From Bugula neritina (Eukaryota > Bryozoa > Gymnolaemata > Cheilostomatida > Bugulidae), in assembly GCA_964035545.1 (NCBI GenBank), contig OZ037766.1:19953767-20017766 (forward strand): a stretch of DNA of 64,000 nt. Reading direction: 5' to 3'. The notes below the pieces were generated by a model. It ran no database searches. It was not told where the DNA came from and saw only the letters and a list, made by a program, of their open reading frames with translations. Numbering within the stretch: position 1 is the stretch's first letter; each line of letters starts with the position of its first letter. This document shows positions 47,501-62,992 of the stretch, piece by piece. Made by a program: the position numbers and the translations under genes.

Positions 47501-50500
47501 AAATATTAAATTTACTCTCATAATCGCATCTTAGAAATCTCAACGACGGTTGATAGAACAACTCTGCATGTTTAAACAAAAGGATCAACAATCTTACTTA
47601 TGTAAAAACTGCACATGAAGAATGCAGCTTTATATTATTTTTGTTCACAACCAGAACAGGTACAATATAAATTAAATGAATGTAGAACTCCATTAGTCTT
47701 CATGTTTTATATCAACAACTATTTTATATCCTTAAAATACTTTAGTGTTTGTGCAATAAAAATTAATTTTATGGCTTCGGTCAGACATTCAATAATATTA
47801 TTTCACTACTGATACATGCAAACACAAATATGTTATATATTTGGCACTAAACACATTACCAGGTTTAAGAGAGTAGTTATAAACAATCTATAAAATTTAA
47901 AATTTCCCACAATACCTTGTCTTTTCATCAAATCTTTATCTTCTTCACCTAAAACATTCAATCATGCATTTTATTGTAGCCATATCTCTTGCAGCATTGT
48001 TCACTATACTTTTTATGAATTAATATAACTTTATTGTTGGAACAATAATATTGCTAATACAGTAATAATTTTGTTTAACAGTTCTTTATATCTAACAATG
48101 AAGTTGCTAATAATAAACTGACTTGACTTATAGCTTGCAAAAAAAGTATAATTTTTATTTGTGCATATTTTTCTCAGTAATATAACAGGAGAAAAATTAG
48201 GAGTGTTATTTTATGATTTTTTGCTAATTGAACTTGAATATGTATAAAAAAATTTGTATTACAGCATAATGCATATATACAACACATAGTGACTAATATC
48301 ACCTGGGTTACGTTGAAAATGTTGCTTGTTAAGAATCAACAGCTTTTTTCGCTGTATCAGCTTGCTTTTGCTTTGAATAATGTCTCGACATTCCAGCCAC
48401 AGCTTCAAGGGCCACTGAGCTCCACAGAATTCCAAAAACTTCAATAAGAACTCTTTGTAGACTTCATCAGTCAAGACAAACATCAGTGAACTAGAACATA
48501 GTTAGGTTATTAGCTGAGCGTAGCTAGCTATAATAATCCTTCAAATTGTGTAACTTTTTTCACCATTTAAATTACAACATTATACAATACATATATTTTT
48601 AGCATAGAGAAATTTGTATAATTCGACATAAATACTAATACTACCAATTTTTTTTCTGCAGATAGCTGTTTGTTTACTATAACTTTAGTAACACTGCACT
48701 TAAACTGAAAGCTTATTAGTTTTGTTTAACAACACATATATTACTTCAATACTTGAACTATAATTTAACATAGTCACACTGAAAATATAATAATATGAAA
48801 GTGATTAGGCATTATTTTTCTTTGGTTGCATTCAAGCTACCTGGGTTTCTTCTTTGGTCTATCTATCCATGCACCATGTAGCAATATTGGGTTAAAATAC
48901 AAGGGGAGACGACCTTTAGAAGATTTTTTCTTATTCAGCTGTCTAAAATTATTCAAAATTATAATAGCTATTTCCTTCTGCTGTACTTATGCCTAATATT
49001 TAATTATCATTTTATACTTTTTCAAATCTGGGTTTTTATTCTTATCATGGTTATTGCCAATAGCTAACTTTAAGCTCATTTCAATTTACTCAATTTACAG
49101 TATGTAATCTTAATACTTTGTTTTAAATCTAGATCAAACAGTACAATGTTGTACTTTTTGATCTGAATTTAAAACAAAGTTTTAAGATTTTGTTGGTAAT
49201 CAAAATGATATGGTATCTCATAACTAATAGTAATGTAAACCTTTAGACACCATATGAAATAGAGCATAAAAGAAATCGAACACTGTTGAAAATTTGCATG
49301 AAATTAAAATTGGTAGAAAAACGATACCTTTTTTCCTCTAATGAAATAGACTTTTCATGGTCACTGTAAAATTATAAAATACTATGAATTACACACTGTG
49401 GATTGAAAACTGAAAACTGGGAATTAATTAATTAGTTAAAAATATTAGCTCACAGGTTGATTTTATACCAAAAATAAAAGTTAATTATATAGTTTAAATC
49501 ACGCTTATCTTGCTCCACATAACATAATACGAGTATATATAACAGCTTTCAGTTTCCTATCTTTATAGCAGGGTCTTGTTCTCTTTGAAACTTGTATTGC
49601 AATAAAACATGGCAAAAAGAATATTTAGAAGCTTTTACCTCATTCTGCCATTTGCAAATTTCAATATTTTGCACCTCTGGTACTTGGTATGCACTGTACA
49701 AGTTTATGATCTTTTTGTTTAAAAATATCAATGATATTATTTGGCATTTAATACTTTGGAGCAAAATATTCTAATGATTGTGAAATATTGTAATACTAAG
49801 ATTTTATTTTTTGAAATCATTCAACAGGAAAATATGTGTTCAGTTAGGCTTGAATTTATTTTTGCTGAAAAATTATATAATTGTTCTGCTGATAGAACTT
49901 TGTAGTTATCTTCAATAGAACCAAAATCATGTCTTTATATCATGTCTCCCATTTAAAGTAAAACGCTTTTAAGCTACCATAAAGATTTGGCATAATACAA
50001 CCAATTTAGTTTTGCAGTACAGTGTTGCAAAAGTATTCAAATAATTTTAATGAATCAAACAGAACATACCCTGTGTTTGCTAGAGATGTGTGTTTCTTCA
50101 ATCTGTTCATCAGACTATTTTTCTTTAGCGATTTTCTGCAAATAACATTGAATGCGTGTGCATAAAATTTAGTTTAAAAGAAAAATAAAGAAGATATCAT
50201 TTTAGACTGATTTCTTAAAAGGTATCCTATTACCTAGAAATGGATAGGCTGCGATGACAATCAGAGCTTTCTCCAATGTCATCTCTAGCAATTCGGAGCT
50301 CTGCTACCGGTTTGTTCTTTTCAATCCCAAGTAGTTTCCGAATAGAGTCTAGTAATCAGTAAATAGAGCATATATGATGCTTATACCATAATATTATGTA
50401 AGAAAATACCAAAAAAATATGAGAAGTAAAACTATAGTAGCCATATAAGCTGAATATACCAAGCAAGCTTATCATAAAATGCTTACCTGGGAGTGTCCTT

Positions 50501-53500
50501 AGACATTTATGGCTGTGAAGATATTCTTTCATCAGTTGCAGGCTCCCCTTTGTGCACAGCTTCTCTCTCATAACAATACCAGCTGTGTTATTCAAATCTA
50601 AATTTAAATATAGATATATTTATAATTCAACTCACTAGTGTAAACTAATGACTGTCAAGTTTGAATACTTTCGAGTTTCGTAAATAAGTTATTCCATTAT
50701 ATTAATGCGAGAAGATAAAACTGTAACATTATAGATTGTGCGTGTGTGTGTGTGTGGCTAAATATGTTTGAAAAATATCACATATTGCAAGAGCTTCTTG
50801 TCATCTTCAAAACTTTTTTAGAGTTTCACGATTCTTAACAGCAAAAAACAGGAATGTGTAGCACTCTTTAGTTTTTAAACAGACAATAGTGTCTGTGCGA
50901 AAAATTGTACAGGCATGCTTTCATCATGGCAACTACTTCACAAACTAACAATTAAAATAAACATTGATAAACATACACATGCAAATGCAAATTACTTGGG
51001 AAGTCATTTTATATAAATGCATTACCAAATCATGTATCATTAAATCGATATCCAACCTGGGTGAATACTTAATGCATAAGCAGCATCTATTGTCAGCCTG
51101 TCTATTGAAATCAAACCAGTTTCACTAGTGGACAGTAAAGCGGCTATCTTGTTCTCTGTGAACAGCTGGCTACACGTAGATTTGTTTGTTTGTGAAGACA
51201 GTTTGAAGTAAGTTTCAATTTTATTATTTTCACCTATAAGAAATGGAAATGCTGAAAAAATGGGCATAATTTTTGTGAATTTCTTGCAATTAATCTCCAA
51301 GGAAAAGCCAATTTGTAGATATCTCCAAGGAATACTCCATATTTGTAGATATCATCATCTCGTACACTAAAGGTCCAAACACACTTGAGGCAAAACTGAT
51401 GTGAAATGTTGTGCAAAGTTTAATTACAAAAACGTCTGTAGTTGAGAAGGTATTCATTTCTTTGTAAAACACAAACAAAGCAAATTGCATGTTTTAGTAC
51501 TTTTTAATTGGATAAACATGTTTTAACTAGTTGTAATAATTTAACTCAGCTGTAGTTAAAATGACGGTACCAAATTACCCCTCCTTCATCTAGACCCTAA
51601 ATTACATATTTCCCAGAAGTTTTCATTTCTGCACAGAATTTGTGTAGAACCTGCACATTCACTATGATGCCTGCTTATAAATGCATAAAATCTGATCTCA
51701 TGACAGCTTCACTACTCTGTTGAGTCTCCTAATTTTAACTTTTAATTGAATGTCTTGTGTTTAATAATCATTATGATAAAAGTACTAATTTAGCTTTTTC
51801 ATAAAATCCTTTTTGCAGTAAATATTATCTAGATATTTACACATTTTACATTACATTTTATCTCCAGTTCATTACAATCATTATATTTTTTTTTAATTTT
51901 ATTATTTTCAGTTCTAATGTTTTTTATTTTGCCATTCAATATGTTTATTTTTTGTTTTGTAAATGTAGCTCTAGCAAAATTTTTGTATTCTTGTGGTGTA
52001 TCAAGGGTGATTTTTAGTATGATTTTAGCCCACTATAATAAATAACTATTTTTAGTTTTGAAAAGCTATTGGAGTATTGCAATACAACGAGCATACCACG
52101 CATGGCAAGAACGTCTTTCTCTCCTGATAACAATATTCTGTAAGAATGTGCATCCAGACTAGACTGTGCTTTGATAGGTGGTAGTAGGGATCCTTCAGAC
52201 CTCATCACAATGTTTACCAAGAGCTGATCAGAATCTGTGAGACTAGAAGTTTCCTTCACGGTGTCAACTTCAACATTTATGTTTGTCAGCTTCTGTAAAG
52301 CATGCAGTAAAATATTAATTGTTGTAATCATCAGTTTCCTTTAGACATTAAAATAGTTTGTGTTCCTATTATATAATACAATTATTAGTTTGTAAATGAG
52401 AATACATACAAGAAAGTCTTCTAAAGATTGATCTTTTCATGCAATTTATAGAAAATCTTGTAAAACTGATGAAGCAATGATAAAAATACTATCAGCAAGT
52501 ATGGAACCATGGGAGTAAGTTGCATGAAGGGCGAAGGGTGCAATGGCTTACAACCAGATTCCAATTGAGATGAGAAAATGATTTTTATTGATAAATCTTA
52601 TTAAAAAAAACCTAGGAGAGAAATGAAGTCATTTTATCTTGCCATAATGTGATTGAAGTTGAGTTTATCATGATTAAGGTAGGACTTCCATAGATATCTA
52701 CAGCTTTCAATAGCACAGTCCTGTGCATATTTAAGAAGTTCTTTTGCCTCATCTAGCTGCATGCTGTCAATAAGTAACCCTACCACCTCCTGGCTGAAGG
52801 TATATATTCTGCAACAGCTCTCTGGTAAGAGGTACTTCCAGATAAGTTCCTTTGCCAGTCGTATCCTGTTTATAACAACATTTGAAATATTCTTTCTACT
52901 TTATAAAAAAAATATTCTAAATGTTTCAAGACGTCCCATTTATGACCAAGAAGAACTTCCTAAGGCACGTTGATTGTAAAAAGATTATTCTTTTTACTTT
53001 ATATAAGGTTTATTTTCTTTTTATAAATACATGTGTCAATTCCCACTAAGAAGAATCTCTCGATTGGCATTAATTATTGTAAAAATCACCAATCTATGAT
53101 GATAAAGCAGATCAGAACTCTGATATTTTAATATAAATGTTACTTGTAAAATTTTTTCTGAGAAAAGTGATACAATGATAGTTTTCACTGGCAGTTTAAT
53201 GCTTAAAAAAGCTTAGTTCCTAAATCGAAAACTTTATGATGCTCAATTATTGCTTATTATAGTTGAAGTGTTCCAAACAAATCTTTCTATAACAAGCACT
53301 GGGGCTTCACCTGTTGCACACTCTATTTTAATGTCATAAAATTAGTACTTTGTTTACTGGGAGATTTCTAGGCATACATGCAATTCGCAATTTATGCATG
53401 TAGTCAAATTTAACAAATTAATTATACCTAACCTTGATTTACCTCATACTTTTAATTTCTGCAACTGTAGTTCTACTAGTGTGAAATTATTACGTAGTAA

Positions 53501-56500
53501 TAGAGCTTCAGCTAGCTGAACATGCCATTACTATTATCATGGTAAGCTAATTAGCCAATAAGAAGTGGGTATATGCGATGCTTATAGCAATGATAATTTA
53601 TCAGCTGATTTATTAGCATATTGAATTGTAAGTTTGACCTGTACATCTCAGAGAACTGCTCTTTTTCCACCAGGTTTATGTAAGTTTCCGTATCACACCA
53701 GAACATGTAGTTGTGCAGTTCATGTAGATTAGATTTCTCTAACAAGTATGATTTGAATGGAGATCCAGCACTTTGATCTGATATCAGACTCAACAGGTAG
53801 ATGCTGTGTCTCACTCTGTACGATTGTGGGCTAGTGGTATCATAACTCTAAATACAAACTGTTTATTTGTATAAATAGAAATTTTTCAATTATTTGGTAA
53901 ACTTTGTTTCAGTTAATATATATTTGCTCAGTAATTATATTGGCAACCACCAAACTATTCTATTTTTATATAGTAGTCATTGCAATATTTTAAACTTTTC
54001 CTTAATAAAGCAAGCTGTGCACAAAGGTGACAATAATACTCAAAATATTACAAATGAAAGGGCAAAAGTCATTTAACAAACTTTTTATATTTGCAATAGA
54101 GTCTTACTTGTATTATGTAGTTCCAGATGGTAATGTTTGGAGCAATTGTATACCCAACCTTACTGATATGTGAAGTACCATGGATCACTGGCAAAGCATC
54201 ACCTGCTGCTCTTTTAGCATCAGTGTTTTCCTTTAGATCTACTAGTAGTCTAGCTGTATCAGGATGAATAGGGCATAGATCTTCTTCTTTATCACTAGCA
54301 AGTGCTAGGTAGGCTGTATCTATAAGCAATAGATCTTCTCAATAAGTAAACACATGTAATGATTCATTAAAAGCTTTGAAAATTACCTTATTTGCACATA
54401 AGCGTATTTATCCTATTTATCATGCATATTTCTAACTAGGAAATAATTAAAAGCTTTTGATTATTATAGCTACAGGATTCAAAATTTTGAAAAATTAAAC
54501 ATTAGTATATTACTGGCTGTTTTTGAAAGATAAAATCTAATCAACTTAGAGTTTTATATTGACTTACATAAAGGTCACCAAAATTTACTCTAAAGTCTAA
54601 ACAAATAATTACTTATTTAGGTAAGATAGCTTTTAGTTTTGATGTAACAAGTCCATTCATGAGCTTCAATCAACTGCTAAAAAGCTATGCTGTAGCAACA
54701 GCAGAAGTCTGCACCTTTTTATTGTTACATACACACCTCGCTTTTCTTTAAACTCATCATGGTAATCTGTACGTGGTCTAAAAATAAATATAATTAGACA
54801 AAGGATGATATATGTGTGCAATTCTTAAAAAAATAAAAGATTTTTTTATATTTTGATGTTGTTATATATACGAATGCAGCTATTTCATCCTTCTCCAAAA
54901 CACTTATTATAGTAGCAGACCTCCATCAGCTATGTTTGACCTGTTATTGTATCCTATTATAGTTACCAAATTACAAAAGTTGCTATTGAAAATAGAGAAC
55001 TCACTAAATTACTGGGCTATTAATTATTTTAGACATTAAAATATCCTTTATGTATTCTATCATTGAAAGTAGCAAATGAGTCTGCTACCTATAAAAAGCT
55101 ATTACTCAAAAAAGCTCTAAATAGATCAATATATAAGAGATAATTTGCTGTAATGCGACATATATTTTGTTTACCATATTGTCTAATAATAATTTTACAT
55201 TTTATCTTTCACATTAAACATAGCAAATGCTGAAAATGAATTGAGTTACAACAATGAATGTAATTGCTAATTTTTTTTATTTTCAAGCCACTAATCCCAA
55301 TATGCTGTGTATCTTAATTGTAAGAAAACTTATTTTTACAAGATAAAACTAGACTCACTGTTCTTTGGTAGCAGTGTGAGTAGCAAGTGGTTTCTTGGAT
55401 TTTGGTTTCCACATACTAAGTTTCGGTACAGGTGAGTGTGGTCTCCAGGCATTAAATTTGGCTAATGCCACTCGATCTTTAAGTCTAGGCAAATAAATTA
55501 TATGATTTAAATAACACGTTGAATTAATAATGTCAGTATAACGTTTAGTAAACAGAAAAACTGTGCAACTGCGCACCAATTCACCACTTTATGGAAGGTT
55601 CAGCAAATTTATTTGTTCTTAAAGGTGTGGGTAAAACATCAATTTATTATTCATTTAGCTGTTGGATACAAATATTATTGGTATGAAAAAAAGTAGTTTC
55701 ATTCATAATGATAGGAGCTTCATAAATTACAGGAAATTTCAAACAATGGCATAATCACAAATACAATAAACTTTTGAAGCATAGAATAAGCGAACATTAT
55801 AATAATATTTGATAATTAAATCTCTACATATATGTTACAATTTTTTAGTCATAAGAAATTAGTTTTTTATTACTTATTATAATATATTCTTTAGATAGCA
55901 GATTATTTTTGTGTGTACGTTATTGTTTTAGTGATTAGCTATGTTCAACAGTAGCAGAAGGTTTTATTTACCCTATAATCTTCACACGACTTGTTTGCCA
56001 TAAAAATACTCATATAAATCAGCCATCTTACCCATCCATCTTTGAGGTTGGTCTAGACTTTTCAATATCCTTGAGAAGATCATCCGAGGAGTTGGCTTGG
56101 CGCATCCAAGAAAGAACTTTCAAGTTACTTTTGGCTACTTCTGCTTTTTCATGTACTGTAGCTGTCTTTGAAAGTTCTGGTCTGATTTTATCGTGGCGCT
56201 TTGTATCGGGAACAGCCTTTGAATATTTTGCTATTCTATTGCCTATAAATTGTTTAAGTAGTTACTGTGAAGGCAACAACTGAAGCTCATGAAAACTTTG
56301 TATAAAATAATTAGCTGTTATGATTGGTTCTCGCATCAAAATTTTCTTGAAACCAATGAAAAGTTGAAGGAGAACTTTTTCTACAAAACTAGAGTCAATT
56401 ATATCTCTATTCTATATGTTAGCTAAACACAATATATACTTCATACATTCAAAATGCAGTGCTTTCTAATTAAAAAGAAGTCTTATCACATATATCATTG

Positions 56501-57266
56501 TAAAAGACATCATAGCTTAATACAGAGTACATTATGCTTGCTGTTTACCAATTGCTACACTGCTGCTGTCACTCAGCATAGGTGAAGGTACAGGTGAAAA
56601 CTGCTTTACGGACTTTCTAGCTTCCTGTGGTTTAGCAAACTTTATTGAAGGCTTTATATCTTTTTTCTCAGAATTTTGGTCACTTTGAAAAAGCTATTTA
56701 AATAAACAATAATTACTCAAAATATAATAGTCAAGTATCAAGCAAATCTATTGCTGAACAATTCTCTTAATTTAATGACAATCAGCTAATTCATTCCTGC
56801 TACCTAAACAGAACAGCACTGAGATAGGTGAGAGGAGGTGAAAGTAGGTTAGGGTAGGTGAGGGTAGGTGAGAGTAGATGAGGGTAGGTGAAGGTAGGTT
56901 AGGGTAGGTGAAGGTAGGTGAGAGTAGTTGAAGGTAGGTGAGGGTAGGTGAAGGTAGGTGAAAGTAGGTGAGGAAAGGTGAAGGTAGGTGAAGGTAGGTT
57001 AGGGTAGGTGAAGGTAGGTGAGAGTAGGTGAAGGTAGGTGAGGGTAGGTGAGAGTAGGTGAAGGTAGGTGAGGGTAGGTGATGGGAGGTGAGGGGAGGTG
57101 AGGGAAGAACTGTCAGCTAATTTATTAATCACACCAAAATGTGTCATTCATTTGCTATCGTGTTACATATGCACTTTTATTTTGTAATTAATATGTAGAA
57201 TAGAATTTATGTTTACATGAATAGATAATTATAGATTTTCATTGTTTATTATACATTTCAATGTTA

Positions 57267-57298
<32 letters not shown>

Positions 57299-57382
57299 AC
57301 GCACACGCACACGCACACACACACACACTCGCACACACGCACACGCACACACACACGCACACGCACACACACACACACACAC

Positions 57383-57420
<38 letters not shown>

Positions 57421-60400
57421 GCACGCACACACACACACGCACACACATGCAGAAGAGTATGTTATACCTGACTGTCAGTGACTGATTTTATATTTTTGGA
57501 GTTCTCGGAGACAACAGTGTGCGGTTTCACATATTTGACATTGCGCTTTTCATCTAAAATTTTAAATCTAAATACTTAATTCTAGTAATCATACTAAAAA
57601 TTACGTATAGGGAAATGATATTTTAAGACAGGGCATTAATCAGCTATATACATGCCACTAATTTTTTTTATTGAAATAATATTCACTTTTCTTTAGTTTG
57701 GAAGAAAAATTTTAGTTACAAAACAAAATCAGCATTTCTCAAACAAGTTAGAAGTCGTCTTAATAAAAAAATGTATGTGTATTTCAACTTATTGACATCT
57801 AAAGAAGCATTGTAAATTCAATCTCCTAATCATCTATAGTAATAATAGAGATCAGTGCTATTGTCGCTAGCATTGTCATGTTGAGTATTCACTAAAGTCA
57901 ATGTAACTACAGTTAAATGTTTAAAAGTACTAATGATTGAAAATCACTTCAACTTAATTCAATAATTTGGCATTAATTATTTTAACTATTTTATGCATTT
58001 AATGAGCAAGTGTTGAATATTTATTATATGTTATTATATACTCAAATCACTTACAGGTTATTGGAGCTCCGTGAAATTCAGCAAAACGCTTTCTATCTTC
58101 CTCATTTAGTATATAAGCAGCGTCATTGCCCACAGTTTGCACAAGCTTGACAGATTCTCTCTGAATTGAAATGCTGCTAGAGTGGGAAGTACTTGCCCAT
58201 GTGTCAAAGTATCGAGAAGAGTGTACAGGTCGCTCGTCAAACTGAGCTGGTTTTCTTAGAGGCAATGTTGAAGCTATAGACAACTTCTTCTGTCTTAATA
58301 AATCAGTTTTCAGTGACAATGAATTATCTGCTCTTGTTTTGACGGCAAGCTTAGCCGCAGAAGCTCTCTGGAAAGAGTGAGTTTGATGTGTGGCAGGTAT
58401 GTATTAATGTATTGTATGTATTAATATATTGTATGTATTAATGTGTGTTATATGTGAATGTAACTGTATGCTTTACTTTGGTAGAAATACAGGTTTATTA
58501 TATTGTTCTATTGAACTACAAACTTGTGTTTTATAGGGATAGCAAAACAAACTTGGACTCAGTCATTGTGCAGACAGCTAACTTGTATAATATTCATATA
58601 TGCTATAACTAATATAGAGATGGCATGTTCATGTTATAAAGCTAGCTTACAGCAGCTAACACTCCTGCTATGCTGAAAAAGTTATGCCTGTTTGACGTCT
58701 CGCTCCCTTTCAAAGATGTAGAAGTGTTTCTTCTTCCTTGAACCTTGGATTCCACTTCTGCAGACTAACGAAACAGCATCAACAATCAATAACTAATAAG
58801 ACATGATTCTTGTATTGAAAAATCAATTTTGTGAATAATTTTTATGTGTATATAGAGTATTCATATACCTTCTGAACAAATGGGTTGGTAGGTGATAAAC
58901 TTGATCTTAGCATTATCTTTGTTTTAGCTTCGTCTAGAGAAGGCTCACTGTTTCTAGGAGATCTAGTTGTAGCTTACATTACCAAATAATAAAATATGGT
59001 AAAGTTAAGCTGTTGGTTGGTTTTATATGTAATGATATGTCTTTTAATAAATCAGTTTGCTAATAGAATTTTATCCTGTTAATAGTGAAGTTATATCAGA
59101 AAATTCCAAATATATATATGCAATGTCCATCCCTGATTTGTCATAAATAAAAGCATCTTGTGGATTGTAAGTTTTTGCACAACATCCAGGATAATTGATA
59201 ACAATTAATATGTTTAATATATATAAAATAAATGTATGGTTTAATATATAAAATAAAACTGATTTAAATATTTAATACTACAAGCAGTTATTGAAAATTA
59301 GCATCAGCTCTATTTTGTAATGATAGCTTGCAAATCATTACGTCTATAGATTGAAAATTGACATATAATTACACAATGACCCTTATTCATGCAGCAATAA
59401 AAACAATATTTATGTAACTCCAATAACACCAGCCACGCATGTCAGTACAACCAGCAGCTGTAGCAAATTATTATTTACAGAAAACCACAAAAAAGAAGCA
59501 GTTTGAAGCTCACAATAATAAGGATTAGTTTTATGGCTTTAGAAACAGTATATGCCAGAGTGTTTTTGTTTCCAATGGATAGAAATTTTACTTTATAAAA
59601 TATGCAAAAATAAAAGCTTTAATAATATAAATTAGTATTTTTTTACTTATAAAACAGAAAGATGTGTGATCTAAAAGCCTTCAGTAGAGTTTAAAGCTTT
59701 AATAAGTCCCTTATTCTATCTCTGCAATAGGTCAACTTTTGTAGCTCATGCTTGTCTCATATATAACATTTTTGCTTGTCAAACTTTTGCATTGCAAGTA
59801 AACATTGAAGGAATTATAGTACTAAAACTTACATATATACGTCTTTAATGGCAGCTCTCATCAAATATAAAGTACTTACATGTTTTATCAACGCTGCTCC
59901 GTCGTCTTTCTTTCCGACTTGTGTCAGATAAAACACTTTTTCTATGTACTTTAGCTCTTTTTTCTGTAATAAAATCAATTTTATAATATATAAAATGAAA
60001 TATTATTCAACATTTATTGATTTACACACCTTAAATAAACATTGCAAAATATGAACATTACACCTATCACTTGTCTCTTTGTAGATAACAGTTGCCTTCT
60101 CTAAGGAGTATATACTGTATTTCAGATCTATACCCAATCAAGCAAGAAGTTGGTGTTAAGCTTTGAATGCCTGCTAAAAATTCTAGAGTACAACCATGTT
60201 AATTGAAAGTTTAGGAAGTATATAGGTAAGTTTACAGGTGTAAGATTTACCTCTGACTGGTTTTGCATCATTCATGTCTTCAGAAGGAGGAGGGGGAACA
60301 TTAGTATCAGGTCTGCAACAAGTAATAATGCTAATAGAATAACAAATACTAATGTTGCACTATGTTAAAAGTGCTATCAACCTTTGTAATTTACTGCCAT

Positions 60401-62903
60401 GCTTCAACAAATTACATTCTGAGAAAAATTACATTCAAACAGAGGGTTTGTTTTGCAGAATTTTGCAGCAATTTTTGTGGGCTTAATTTAAAGACAACTT
60501 CATTTAGTAAACTGTAAAGAAACTTGCTTATTATAGATCACTTCCTATTGATCGTACAGCATTGTTAATGTTGCTGTTGCTGCTACTGTTACTGCAGTAA
60601 CAGTAGCAGCAACATCTGATTAACAATGTTACCGTTATTTTTACTAAATTACTACTAGTAACATAAAGAAGTTTAACATCTCGACGATCTATCTACTTAC
60701 AAGTCTGATTCAACTGTTGCTTTTGTTTCTTTTGTACTGTTGGCACCTTTAGAAATTTTTTGCCACTTCTTAAAGCCTGTCTGTAGAGTGAAAATCATGT
60801 TTATATTTTTAGCTGGGGTTAATTTCAACTCCTGTAAAGTTAAACGAAAATATTATACGATTATATAAGTAATGCATAACCAGCCTCACGACTGTAGTAT
60901 ATATTGTTATACGTCGTAGGAGATAAATTTTGCAGACAGCAAATTTTATGATACATGTTGAAGTCTGAGTCCGGGAAGCTGCCACAGTCTAGAGGTTAAA
61001 GCGCTGGCTTAGTAAACACAAAGTCATGAGTTCAAACCCCAGTAAAAGCCGTTGGTAATGTTAAAAAGATCATCCAGTCATAATTGCTCCTGTGCCATGT
61101 ATGAATAAGCCCTTAGCCAACTTTAAAAACCCTTTCTGTCAGGGGTTCTCAGAGGGATAGTGACTATAAGCTTGCGTTAGTTTTTTATTGAAATCTGCAC
61201 CCCAGTGTAAAATGGTGTACAAATTATCTATAATGCATGCTAATATTATACGAGTATATACCATTAGTTAATAAATATTCATATATCATTTTCATAATTT
61301 AAAAGCATTAGTCTAAAATCTAAATTAAAAAATATAATCTAAAATAATTTGATAAATTTCTTTCCAAGTCAGGCAGTTATTTCACAAACATTTAAGAATC
61401 AAATTATATTGATTGAAGGCAACCAACTGTCATATAACCTTTTGTATATTTGAACATGGATAATTGTTTAATCTTGATTTTCTTTCAATTTTGAATTTTG
61501 TAGCCACTTTCAAACATTACAATTTCTTGGATTATTAACTATTTATTTGTTTATTAATTATGTTGTTTTAGCTGCGCTAAAAATGATTATTTCACAATTT
61601 GTTGGTCTAAAAGTTACTATACCAACTAAGCATAATAAGCTCAGCATACTCTACTACTACATACGAAGAGATTTTACTAGCTTGGGCATTATTTAGAGAA
61701 AAACTGGAGCAGCAAATGCAAATATTAACCTATTTGCTGCATCTAATGGAGACATGCTTATTATTTTCATAAAAATATGCACTAGCTCAAAAACTGTAAA
61801 AATGTAGGAGTTTTCCTTAACTTTCAAGTTACCTTATACTGATTTCCATCATTTTGCTGATTCTGTATAGGGAGAGTAGAGATGTGAGACAATTGATTGC
61901 TCATTTCATCAGCTGTTGAACTCTACAATAACAGCCAAGCTCTAAGTCTATCACAGTAGGTATGCCAGTCAACTGCATAATTAGTTCTCTTACTTTTATT
62001 AGAAAACAGTCCACCTGTAAACCTACATATGATTATGTAATATATTGTTGTTTATATACATACATAGTAATATCATTATCTAGAAACATTTGGTAAAATC
62101 TAAAAGCTATAGTCATGCAAGTTTAAGTTAAAAAAGAATATTAACTAATAGTCTTGATGAAGCTGTTTAATCAAATCAAAGTGAATGTTGTAAAATATGG
62201 AGAATCGTGTAACTAAATTGTGGAATCATATATCTACCCAGGTATTGCTTACTGCAATACTGCTATAATAATTTACAGAGAGAAAATGTAGTGCTCTAGC
62301 AGCATATAAAGCATATGGCTAAAATAGATGATTTTATTCCTTTAATTTAGAATTCTTCAAACACAGAGAAACTTTATATTATGTTTTGACTTCATATTTT
62401 ATGACTAATGAAAGGAAGAGCAAAATATTATTGTTTTTCATAATAGTAATATGCTCTATGTAATATGACACGTTTCATAGTCAACATGTCATATCTTACT
62501 GCCAGAATGCTGTATATAATACAGTTCAGCTAACAGTGATCATAAATTTCCTACTTTGCAAATTAAACAATTAAACAATCAAATTAAACATTAGCACTTA
62601 GTGACCTGTTATTTAGCACAATAACATAGTTGATTGTGTTGATTATGACAGTATCGGGAAATACAGCAATGCATGTTACCAATTCTAGTTGACTTGATGT
62701 TGCTAAATCTAGTTGTCCTTCCTCAGTTTTTAATCTTTCCTCCAAAGTATCTGCTTTTATTTGTACTAAAATGCAAAGACCTTAGAAATAGCAAGTGTGT
62801 ATAAAACTTACCATATTATTATACCATATGCTATGAATATTCAATACAACTAAAGAAGAGGTTCCAATTTTATAAGCATGCACTTAGTGACTCTAGCTGT
62901 TTC

Positions 62904-62992
<89 letters not shown>

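Noticed and set aside
57229-57485. Cys-Val-Arg and His-Thr-Arg frames
   Set aside because: Translations of the CA/CG repeat.
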